From positions 1 through 45,937 of the forward strand of contig UQGD01000016.1 in the NCBI GenBank assembly GCA_900540455.1: a stretch of DNA of 45,937 nt, in the 5' to 3' direction. The stretch is from an uncultured Faecalibacterium sp. GTDB taxonomy: Bacteria > Bacillota > Clostridia > Oscillospirales > Ruminococcaceae. This document shows, piece by piece, positions 33,824 through 41,053 of the stretch (positions are counted from its first letter, which is position 1; each line of letters begins with the position of its first letter). A model generated the notes under the pieces. The model was not told the DNA's origin and did not search any database. It saw nothing but the letters and a program-made list of their open reading frames with translations. The translations under genes and the position numbers were made by a program.

Positions 33824-35353
33824 ATGTCTAAGAGACCCGTTCTTCTCTGCATTATGGACGGCTTTGGCTGGACCCCCAGCCAGACTGCGGGCAACGCAGT
33901 GACCGCCGCCCGCAAGCCCTACCTGGATCACCTGATGCAGGATTACCCCATGACCACCATCGACGCCTCCGGCATGGCCGTGGGCCTGCCGGATGGGCAG
34001 ATGGGAAACTCCGAGGTGGGCCACACCAATATGGGCGCGGGCCGCATCGTTTACCAGCAGCTGACCCTGATCACCAAGTCCATCCAGGATGGTGAGATGC
34101 TGAAAAACCCGGTGCTGGTGCGCAATATGCAGGCTGCTATCGATGCAGGCAAGGCCATCCACCTGATGGGCCTGGTGGGCACCGGCGGTGTCCACAGCCA
34201 TGCCGAGCATTGGTTTGGCGTGCTGGAGATGGCAAAGCACATGGGCGCAAAGCAGGTCTACCTGCACTGCATCATGGATGGCCGTGATACCGACCCCCAC
34301 TCCGGCAAGGGCTTTTTGGCAGATCTGCAGGCAAAGCTGGACGAGCTGGGCCTGGGCCAGATCGCCAGCGTCAGCGGCCGCTACTACGCCATGGACCGTG
34401 ACAACAACTGGGACCGCGAGGAGAAAGCCTACGCTGCCTTTGTCTACGGCGAAGGCCCCCGCTATGCCGATGCACAGCAGGCCATTGAGGCTTCCTACGC
34501 AGCGGATGTGACCGATGAGTTCGTAGTGCCCTGCGTCACCTGCGAGGGCGGCCGTGTGGAGGATGGCGATACCGTCATCTTCATGAACTTCCGCCCTGAC
34601 CGTGCCCGTCAGATGACCCGCATCTTCTGCGACGATGCCTTTACCGGCTTTGAGCGCCGGAGCGGCCGCAAGCAGGTGCATTACGTCTGCATGGCAGAGT
34701 ACGACGCCACCATGCCCAACTGCGAAGTTGCTTACCCGCCGGTGGAGCTGACCAACGTGCTGGGCGAGTACCTGTCCAAGAACGGCAAGACCCAGCTGCG
34801 CATTGCAGAGACCGAGAAGTATGCACACGTCACCTTCTTCTTCAATGGCGGCGTGGAGGCACCCTATCCCGGCGAGGACCGCGTGGTGATCCCCAGCCCG
34901 AAGGACGTGCCCACCTACGACCTGAAGCCTCAGATGAGCGCCCCCGAGGTGGCCGATGAGTGCAAGCGCCGGATCGAGAGCGGCAAGTATGATGTGATCA
35001 TCCTGAACTTTGCCAACTGCGATATGGTGGGCCACACCGGTGTGTACGATGCCGCCGTCAAGGCTGTGGAGGCTGTGGATGCCGCCGTCAAGGAAGTGGT
35101 AGAGGCAGTTCTGGCCGCAGGCGGCTGCGCTTTCCTCACGGCTGACCATGGCAATGCGGAGAAGATGGCAAACCCGGACGGCACCCCCTTCACCGCCCAC
35201 ACCACCAACGTGGTGCCCTTTGTGGCCATTGGCTGCGGGGATGTCAAGCTGCGTGAGGGCGGCTGCCTGGCGGATATCGCCCCCACCATGCTGCCCTATG
35301 TGGGCCTGCCTGTCCCCGCTGAGATGACCGGCAAGAGCCTGATCGAGGGCTGA
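33824..35353 (+). CDS. gpmI: 2,3-bisphosphoglycerate-independent phosphoglycerate mutase
   Basis: A 509-residue Mn2+-dependent mutase of the alkaline phosphatase superfamily that converts 3- to 2-phosphoglycerate. LLCIMDGFGW carries a metal Asp and MGNSEVGHTNMGAGR the catalytic Ser. GVHSHAEHWF and DGRDTDPHSG lie in the insertion domain. NFANCDMVGHTG and LTADHGNAEKM supply further metal ligands. Length is normal. AAAAAGGAGC precedes the ATG. Enolase is not in the window. It is the last chromosomal-core gene before the accessory region. Confidence 0.98.
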   Translation: MSKRPVLLCIMDGFGWTPSQTAGNAVTAARKPYLDHLMQDYPMTTIDASGMAVGLPDGQMGNSEVGHTNMGAGRIVYQQLTLITKSIQDGEMLKNPVLVRNMQAAIDAGKAIHLMGLVGTGGVHSHAEHWFGVLEMAKHMGAKQVYLHCIMDGRDTDPHSGKGFLADLQAKLDELGLGQIASVSGRYYAMDRDNNWDREEKAYAAFVYGEGPRYADAQQAIEASYAADVTDEFVVPCVTCEGGRVEDGDTVIFMNFRPDRARQMTRIFCDDAFTGFERRSGRKQVHYVCMAEYDATMPNCEVAYPPVELTNVLGEYLSKNGKTQLRIAETEKYAHVTFFFNGGVEAPYPGEDRVVIPSPKDVPTYDLKPQMSAPEVADECKRRIESGKYDVIILNFANCDMVGHTGVYDAAVKAVEAVDAAVKEVVEAVLAAGGCAFLTADHGNAEKMANPDGTPFTAHTTNVVPFVAIGCGDVKLREGGCLADIAPTMLPYVGLPVPAEMTGKSLIEG

Positions 35354-35397
35354 GCCTTTTCTGGCATCGCCCCAGGCTTCGCTGTATAAAACATTTG

Positions 35398-35427
35398 GCA
35401 GAGACGGTCTTGCACCGTCTCTGCTTT
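35398..35427 (+). terminator. First terminator behind gpmI
   Basis: GCAGAGACGGT pairs with ACCGTCTCTGC (35414-35424), followed by TTT. Confidence 0.85.
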
Positions 35428-35434
35428 GTTGTAT

Positions 35435-35469
35435 AAAGAAAACCACCCGTTTTGCGGGTGGTTTTCTTC
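35435..35469. terminator. Second, bidirectional terminator behind gpmI
   Basis: AAGAAAACCACCCG pairs with CGGGTGGTTTTCTT around TTTTG. A and T runs lie at both ends, so it can stop transcripts from either side. Confidence 0.85.
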
Positions 35470-35774
35470 ATATAACAAACAGCTGTAACCTTGGCAGTGG
35501 TGTGGCTGCTGTGTGGGGAGATCTTTATAAAGGCAAGGAGACCTTTCCGTACTGCCAAAGCCTCGCCCTTCGGGAGAGGTGGCATTTCGCTTGCGAAATG
35601 ACGAAGAGGGTCCGGCACAGGCGGTGTCGCGGATTTTTGGTGGGTACGGGTGTCTCGGCGAGCCGCGCTGCTAAAAAAGCCCCACCGGGGCTTTTTTGCC
35701 CGGCGGAACGCAAGCGCCGGGCCGCAGCTGTTCGAATCCCCCCGCGAGGGTGTGAACTTGGGTTTTTGTAAAAG
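35470..35774. repeat. Palindrome-rich intergenic region, probable dispersed repeat
   Basis: No gene is credible here. The stretch 35552-35611 starts CTGCCAAAGCC and contains the hairpins CCTCgCC/GGgAGAGG (35561-35579) and CATTTCGC/GCGAAATG (35583-35600). This looks like the small palindromic repeats scattered between genes in Faecalibacterium-type genomes. A perfect terminator-like hairpin (35673-35697, AAAAAAGCCCC/GGGGCTTTTTT) and GCCCGGCG/CGCCGGGC (35698-35722) follow. GTTCGAATCCCCCC (35730-35743) resembles a tRNA T-arm, but no tRNA can be folded around it. Confidence 0.5.
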
Positions 35775-35809
35775 AAAAAGACCAGCGTATTTTCTACGCT
35801 GGTCTTTTT
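35775..35809. terminator. Bidirectional terminator at the recombinase 3' end
   Basis: AAAAAGACCAGCGTA pairs perfectly with TACGCTGGTCTTTTT around a 5-nt loop. The recombinase stop codon (minus strand, 35794-35796) lies inside the hairpin. Confidence 0.9.
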
Positions 35810-37286
35810 GGTGGAGCGAAGCAACCCAAATCCGAACCATTGCCCCCTGGGGCATTCTTGGCGGCAATTTCATCGAAAGTGATGGTTTTTGTGCCGTCTT
35901 TGTAGTTGAATGCAATCAAAACTTTTTCATCATAGAGATAAACAGCATTCACGAATGTGTTGATAAGCGTTTCCCGGTGGCTTTTCACGTTCGGGTCGAG
36001 CTTGCGAAACCGGGTCAGCCAGAAACGAACCTGATTTTCGCTTAACCGTGGCCGAGCGATTTTTTCTTCGGCAATCCGAACTTCAAGCTCTTTCTGCTGG
36101 GCTTCCAGCTTTTCCAAACGTAATTTGGTGGAGTTGGTCAGCACACCTGCTTGAATGGCGTTCAGCATATTTTCAATGCCGTTCTCTACCTCGCGCATCT
36201 GCTTTTCCAGCAAAGGGAGAGTGGTGTTTTCCTGATCCTGCAACTCCATCACTTCTGCAACGATGGCATCAATCACGGCATCGTCCTGAATCAGCTTCAT
36301 GGTTTCAGCCACGACCAAATCTTCCAGCCATTCCTTACGAACGGTCTTTTTCTTACAGGTCTTGAAACGCTTCGCGGTGGCGCACTTATAATAATGGTGA
36401 ACGACCTTGTTTCTACCCGTACCGCACTCGCCGAACATCATCGCGCCGCACATTCCGCAGAACAGCTTGGTGGTGAGCAAGTAATCGTCCTCGGCCTTGT
36501 GACGGGCAGGAGCGCGGCTGTTCTTCTTGATTTTTTGCTGCACTTCTTCAAACAAGTCCTTGTCCACGATGGCCGGGATGCTGTCGGGCATTACGATGTC
36601 CTTGAAGTGGTTTTCTCCGATGTAACGTTTGTTCGTCAGCAACTTCTGAACACTGTTATAGGTGAACTTCTGGTTGCGGTTGGTGGTCACGCCACTGTCG
36701 TTCAGCCAGTTCATCAGTTCCTTCATGGTCGTACCATCGTTATACCGCTGAAAGGCTTCTACCACAAAGGGAGCTTTCAAAGGGCGATTTGAAAGAACTT
36801 CTCCTCGTCCACTGTATAGCCGATGGGAATCGTTCCACCATTATATTTGCCCTTCAGAACATTCTCGGTCATGCCGCGCACAACTTTTTCAGAAAGTTCT
36901 GCCGAGTAGTATTCAGCCATGCCGGTGAGCATACTCTTGACCATGATACCCGCAGGGCTGTCAGAGATGGGCTCCGTGGCAGACACCAGCTTGACATGAT
37001 TTCGTTCCAACTGGTACTCATAGTGCGCTGAATCATAGCGGTTCCGGGCAAAACGGTCGAGTTTCCAGACCAGCACGATGTCAAACAGCCGTTTTTCGCT
37101 GTCCTTGATCATCTGTTGGAAGTCCGGGCGGTTATCGGTTTTGGCGGAAAGGGCACGGTCAATGTAGTGTTTGACCACAGTGATGCCGTTCTTTTCGGCG
37201 TAGGCCGTACACTCGCGAATCTGACCTTCGATGGATTCTTCGCGCTGGTTGTCGCTGGAATAGCGGGCGTAGATTACGGCGGTCAT
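35794..37286 (-). pseudogene. Large serine recombinase, frameshifted
   Basis: A site-specific serine integrase (TndX-like) of about 498 codons if restored. The N-terminal resolvase domain reads MTAVIYARYSSDNQREESIEGQ with the nucleophilic Ser. It includes DRALSAKTDNRPDFQQM and WKLDRFARNRYDSA. The reading frame ends at a TGA (36777-36779) after KFFQIAL. The rest continues in another frame from 36780 (KAPFVVEAFQRYNDGTT). It has the recombinase domain, a zinc ribbon (LFCGMCGAMM ... YYKCAT), a coiled-coil (about 200 residues later) and an intact C-terminus. One missing C in a C-run (plus-strand GGG at 36782-36784) explains the break. A sequencing error is possible. GGGAGATGCCCGCC supports the ATG at 37286. 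Confidence 0.88.
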
Positions 37287-37355
37287 GGCGGGCATCTCCC
37301 ATTTATACATCATTGAACGGTGGAGCGTTCTTTCAAAGCAATGTTTCGTATAATG

Positions 37356-37384
37356 GATATACCACATTTTGCGAGAAAAAGCAA
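37356..37384 (-). promoter_or_regulatory. Probable promoter of the serine recombinase
   Basis: Minus-strand TTGCTT (37379-37384) and TATATC (37356-37361) are 17 bp apart, 70 bp upstream of the ATG at 37286. Confidence 0.5.
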
Positions 37385-37412
37385 GATGTTATTTTCACTT
37401 CTGTGCACACTA

Positions 37413-37466
37413 AAAATATCCCGGTCATTCTCTCTGCTGAGCGCAGGGGAATGACCGGGATATTTT
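37413..37466 (-). terminator. Long inverted-repeat terminator of the Mg2+ cluster
   Basis: An 18-bp perfect stem from AAAATATCCCGGTCATTC (37413-37430) to its complement (37449-37466) with an 18-nt loop. T-runs lie at both ends. It sits 18 bp beyond the micro-protein stop and shields the recombinase gene from read-through. Confidence 0.88.
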
Positions 37467-37483
37467 ATCTATGGCATCGTTTG

Positions 37484-37657
37484 TTACACCGCCTTGGGCG
37501 GGTCTGTCGGTTTCTTCTGTGGCTTCATACCCCAAAACACAGCGTTCATGGCCACCACGATGAGGGCCACCACCGCCAAGGACACCCAGAAGCCCAGATC
37601 AAGACCCAGCCAGTGGGTGGTGCTGAATACGGTCATCCAAAGTTCATTCCAGTTCAT
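37484..37657 (-). CDS. 57-aa membrane micro-protein linked to MgtA
   Basis: A short gene with a perfect ribosome site (AAAGGAGG, 6 nt before ATG), only 12 bp behind the P-type ATPase stop and just before the terminator. The product starts MNWNELWMTVFSTTHWLGL. One hydrophobic helix spans about residues 22-44 (GFWVSLAVVALIVVAMNAVFW) and the tail is short and Pro/Lys-rich (KPQKKPTDPPKAV). I do not recognise a family. In enterobacteria tiny membrane proteins (MgtS, MgtR) bind and tune Mg2+ ATPases, and KdpF does so for Kdp. By position this may be a comparable subunit or regulator, but there is no sequence similarity to claim. Confidence 0.75.
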   Translation of the reverse strand: MNWNELWMTVFSTTHWLGLDLGFWVSLAVVALIVVAMNAVFWGMKPQKKPTDPPKAV

Positions 37658-37669
37658 GGTTTTCCTCCT

Positions 37670-40438
37670 TTACAGCAACTCGCCATAGTGGCGGACGTAG
37701 GCTTTTTTCAGGCTGGTGGCAAGCACCATATACAGCAGGATGCAGGGGATCAGATAGGCAAAGTAGGCCGCAGGCAGTGCCACAAAGCCCAGCACTGCAC
37801 CAAAGGGGGTAAAGGGGATGATGGTCAGCACCGCAATGCCGGTCATGGTCAGCATGGTCACCGGAGCGGACGCCCGGCTCTGGATGAATGGCAGCTTTGG
37901 GGTGCGGATCATGTGGATGACCAGCGTCTGGCTCCACATGGACTCTACGAACCATCCGGCTTGGAACATCCCGATGTACTGTGCCTGCATCAGGGCAAGC
38001 TGGGCTCCACTGTAATGAGCCGCCAGATCATTGAACAGCACGCCGCCGGACACGAACAGCGGGCAGAACACAAAGTACATGAAAATATACGTTGTGAAGT
38101 CGAAGATACAGCTGGTGGGTCCGATCCAGATCATAAAGCTGCCCACGCTGGAAGCATCCCATTTCCGGGGTTTGGCAATGAATTCCTCGTCCACGTTATC
38201 CCATGGGATGGCGGTGCAGGAGAGGTCGTAGATGAGATTCAGGAAAATGAGGTGGACGCTCATCATGGGCAGGAAGGGCAGCAGCGCCGAGGCTGCCAGC
38301 ACCGAGAACATATTGCCGAAATTGGAGCTGGCCGTCATCTTGATGTATTTGATCATATTGGCGTAGGTCTTGCGGCCCTCGATGATGCCCTGCTCCAGCA
38401 CCATCAGGTCTTTTTCCAGCAGGATGATGTCTGCCGACTCCTTGGCTACGTCCACGGCGGTATCCACCGAGATGCCGATGTCAGCAGCTTTCATGGCGGC
38501 AGCGTCGTTGATACCGTCCCCCATAAAACCCACGGTGTGGCCATTTTCCCGCAGGACGGACACCACCCGTGCCTTCTGGTCCGGGGTCAGCTTCGCAAAC
38601 ACATCGGTGCTCTCTGCTGCCCGGGCAAGCTCTGCATCGGACATATGGTCCAGGTCGGAACCCAGCAGCATATTGCGGACCTTCAGCCCCACCTGCTTGC
38701 AGATGGTGCGGGTGACCTTGTCGTTGTCGCCGGTAAGGATTTTAGTGGTGACACCGTGGTCTTTCAGTGCTCGGATGGCATCGGCGGTTGACTCCTTGGG
38801 CGGGTCGAGGAAGGCAAGATATCCCAGCAGTACCATATCCCGCTCGTCCTTTACGCCAAAGGCATCCACCGGGGAGGGGTTGCTCTTCTGGGCAATGGCC
38901 AGCACCCGGAAGCCCTTATCATTGAGTTCATCCACGGTATGCAGAATTTTGCTGCGCAGGGCATCGGTCAGAGGCTCTACCCTACCGTCCTGCTCCGCAT
39001 AGGCACAGATGGACAACATTTCCTCTACTGCACCCTTCGTCACCATCTGGGTCTTGCCTGCCTTGTCCTGCACCACAGTGGTCAAACGGCGGCGGGTGAA
39101 GTCAAAGGGAATCTCATCCACCTTCACATAGTTTTCCGACAGGTCTAACAGCCGGGAATCGGCCGCTTCTTCCTCCTCGGTCTTGTGGATGATGGCAAGG
39201 TCCATCAGGTTCTTATAGCCGGTCTGGAAGTAGCTGTTCAGGTAGGCGTGGCGCAGTACCCGGGTGTCGTTTTCGCCGTTGACGTTCAGGTGATATTCCA
39301 GCACTACCTTATCCTGTGTCAGGGTGCCGGTTTTGTCAGTGCAGAGGATGTCGATGGCACCAAAGTTCTGGATGGAGTTCAGATTTTTCACGATGGTCTG
39401 CTTTTTGCTCATGGAGATTGCGCCCTTGGCAAGGCAAGTGGTCACGATCATGGGCAGCATTTCCGGGGTAAGCCCCACGGCGATGGAGATGCCGAACAAA
39501 AACGCTTCCAGCCAGTCGCCCTTGGTGATGCCGTTGATGAAGAACACCAGCGGCACCATGACCATCATAAAGCGGATCAGCACCCACGAAACGGCGTTGA
39601 CCCCCTTGGTGAAGCTGGTCTCTACCGCCTCCCCAGCCACGGCAGAGGCCATGGAACCGAAGAGAGTCTGGTCGCCCACGCAGACTGCCACGGCGGTGGC
39701 GCTGCCGGAGATCACATTGCTGCCCATAAAAGCGATGTCGGTGTAGTCGGTGACGCTGTCCTGCGGGACACAGACCAGCGGAGTCTTTTCAATGGGTTCG
39801 CTCTCGCCAGTCAGGCTGGCCTGACTGACGAACAGATCCTTGGCTTCCAGAATGCGGACGTCCGCCGGGATCATATCGCCTGCCGAGAGATGCACAATAT
39901 CTCCCACCACCAGATCGTCCATGGGGATCTCCACCTTCTCCTGCTCCTGCCGGGTGACCATACAGGTGGTGGTGATCATGGCCAGTAGCTTTTCCGCTGC
40001 GTTGCCGCTGCGGGATTCCTGCACGAACCGCAGGGTGCCGGAGATGAGCACCATGGTCAGGATGATAACGACCGTCAGGGGATCAAAATCCTCCGGCACA
40101 CTGCCCAGCAGGGAAAAATACGGAAACACCATATCCGTCATGGTGGACACCAGCGCCAGACAGAACAGAATGGCGGTAAAGGGGTTGGCGAAGGCTCCCG
40201 CCAGACGCTGTGCCAGCGATTTCTTTTTCTCGTGGGTCACCTTGTTGCTGCCGTATTTGGCACGGCTGGCGGTCACGGCATCCTCATCCAGACCCCGGAG
40301 GGTGGTGCGGAGATTCTTCAGCACCTCGCCCTCCGGATTGGTGGCGGCGAACTGGATGCGGCGGTTCTGCTCGTCCCGGAGCACCGCCTTTGCTGCCGCC
40401 TGTCGGACGGCCATGCGGTTTTCTTTTTTCTTATTCAT
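37670..40438 (-). CDS. mgtA: Magnesium-importing P-type ATPase, P3B (MgtA) type
   Basis: A 922-residue ATP-driven Mg2+ importer of the inner membrane. The actuator loop SLTGESEPIEK, phosphorylation motif CTDKTGTLTQDK (catalytic Asp), nucleotide-domain KGAVEEMLS, TGDNDKVTRTICKQVGL and hinge MGDGINDAAAMKAADIGISVD are all intact. MTASSNFGNMFSVLAASALLPF precedes the C-terminal six-helix block, typical of MgtA/MgtB. AAGGAGGTATG precedes the ATG. It has its own -10 box and direct repeats upstream. The micro-protein follows directly. No M-box-like leader is visible. Confidence 0.94.
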   Translation of the reverse strand: MNKKKENRMAVRQAAAKAVLRDEQNRRIQFAATNPEGEVLKNLRTTLRGLDEDAVTASRAKYGSNKVTHEKKKSLAQRLAGAFANPFTAILFCLALVSTMTDMVFPYFSLLGSVPEDFDPLTVVIILTMVLISGTLRFVQESRSGNAAEKLLAMITTTCMVTRQEQEKVEIPMDDLVVGDIVHLSAGDMIPADVRILEAKDLFVSQASLTGESEPIEKTPLVCVPQDSVTDYTDIAFMGSNVISGSATAVAVCVGDQTLFGSMASAVAGEAVETSFTKGVNAVSWVLIRFMMVMVPLVFFINGITKGDWLEAFLFGISIAVGLTPEMLPMIVTTCLAKGAISMSKKQTIVKNLNSIQNFGAIDILCTDKTGTLTQDKVVLEYHLNVNGENDTRVLRHAYLNSYFQTGYKNLMDLAIIHKTEEEEAADSRLLDLSENYVKVDEIPFDFTRRRLTTVVQDKAGKTQMVTKGAVEEMLSICAYAEQDGRVEPLTDALRSKILHTVDELNDKGFRVLAIAQKSNPSPVDAFGVKDERDMVLLGYLAFLDPPKESTADAIRALKDHGVTTKILTGDNDKVTRTICKQVGLKVRNMLLGSDLDHMSDAELARAAESTDVFAKLTPDQKARVVSVLRENGHTVGFMGDGINDAAAMKAADIGISVDTAVDVAKESADIILLEKDLMVLEQGIIEGRKTYANMIKYIKMTASSNFGNMFSVLAASALLPFLPMMSVHLIFLNLIYDLSCTAIPWDNVDEEFIAKPRKWDASSVGSFMIWIGPTSCIFDFTTYIFMYFVFCPLFVSGGVLFNDLAAHYSGAQLALMQAQYIGMFQAGWFVESMWSQTLVIHMIRTPKLPFIQSRASAPVTMLTMTGIAVLTIIPFTPFGAVLGFVALPAAYFAYLIPCILLYMVLATSLKKAYVRHYGELL

Positions 40439-40464
40439 GGATCATACCTCCTTCCAACACCCCT

Positions 40465-40524
40465 AGCATACAAAAATCGCAAGGAAGATCCCATGGCCAA
40501 AGCCTTGCGATTTCCTTGCGATTG
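40465..40524 (-). promoter_or_regulatory. mgtA control region: tandem 11-bp repeats and -10 box
   Basis: Two adjacent copies of CCTTGCGATT(T/G) (40503-40513 and 40514-40524, plus strand) form an exact 11-bp-period direct repeat, the layout bound by OmpR/PhoB-type regulators. A third, inverted copy AATCGCAAGG lies at 40475-40484. On the minus strand a likely -10 box TATGCT is at 40465-40470, 27 bp before the ATG, without a good -35 box. The inverted and first direct copies also form an 11-bp hairpin followed by Ts on the minus strand. The region could therefore act as terminator/attenuator too. Confidence 0.7.
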
Positions 40525-40540
40525 AGCAAGATTTGATTTT

Positions 40541-41038
40541 TTACAACAGGTCGTTGAACTTATACCCGATGCCCCAGATCGTCAGAATGTAATGGGGGGC
40601 GTCCGGGTCCGGCTCGATCTTCTTGCGCAGCTTGCGGATAAACGCCATGATGTTGCTGTCGTCCAGCAGGTAATTATCCGACCACACCGCCCGGTAGATC
40701 TGCTCTTTGGTGAATACCTCGCCCCGGTTCTGCGCCAGAAACCAGAGGATATCGAACTCCTTGGGGGTCAGGCTCACGTCCCGGCCCTGCATGAGCACCC
40801 GGCGGCTTTTGGGAAAGATCTCCAGTTCCCCCAGCTGCAAGCTCTCTGCCGGGGTGGGCGCTTCTCCCTCCCCGGCAGCGCTCAACAGCAAAGAGGTCAC
40901 TTCCCCTCGCAGTAAGTCTTGAATGCCGGAGCACAGCTCCCCGACGTTTTCGCTTTCCGGCGGGTGCTTTGCCAGCATTTCCAACAGCCATGCACCAAGG
41001 ACGGGGTCCATGGGCACAAATCCGATCTTCTTTTTCAT
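40541..41038 (-). CDS. Orphan OmpR/PhoB-type winged-helix regulator without receiver domain
   Basis: A 165-residue DNA-binding protein. Residues 67-163 form an OmpR/PhoB winged helix: LQLGELEIFPKSRRVLMQG, LTPKEFDILWFLAQNRGEVFTKEQIYRAVW, recognition-helix region SNIMAFIRKLRKKIEPD and the wing YILTIWGIGYKF. The first 60 residues (MKKKIGFVPMDPVLGAWLLEMLAKHPPE...) are too short for a receiver and lack its Asp-rich pocket, so it is not a classical response regulator. They may sense a ligand or dimerise. GGAGGGGTC precedes the ATG. It sits 15 bp behind one Mg2+ ATPase and 100 bp before the other, and probably binds the repeats upstream of both. Confidence 0.85.
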   Translation of the reverse strand: MKKKIGFVPMDPVLGAWLLEMLAKHPPESENVGELCSGIQDLLRGEVTSLLLSAAGEGEAPTPAESLQLGELEIFPKSRRVLMQGRDVSLTPKEFDILWFLAQNRGEVFTKEQIYRAVWSDNYLLDDSNIMAFIRKLRKKIEPDPDAPHYILTIWGIGYKFNDLL

Positions 41039-41053
41039 GGCAGACCCCTCCTT

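Noticed and set aside
32477..35446. 989-codon minus-strand open frame opposite pgk-tpiA-gpmI
   Set aside because: An antisense shadow of highly biased glycolytic genes; no ribosome site and no recognisable domain.
35730..35743. GTTCGAATCCCCCC as part of a tRNA or tRNA-derived attachment site
   Set aside because: No acceptor, D or anticodon stem can be built around it, so at most it is a chance or remnant T-arm.
40439..40540. M-box (Mg2+) riboswitch before mgtA
   Set aside because: The gap is only about 100 bp and is taken up by the repeats and the -10 box; no M-box core sequence is seen.
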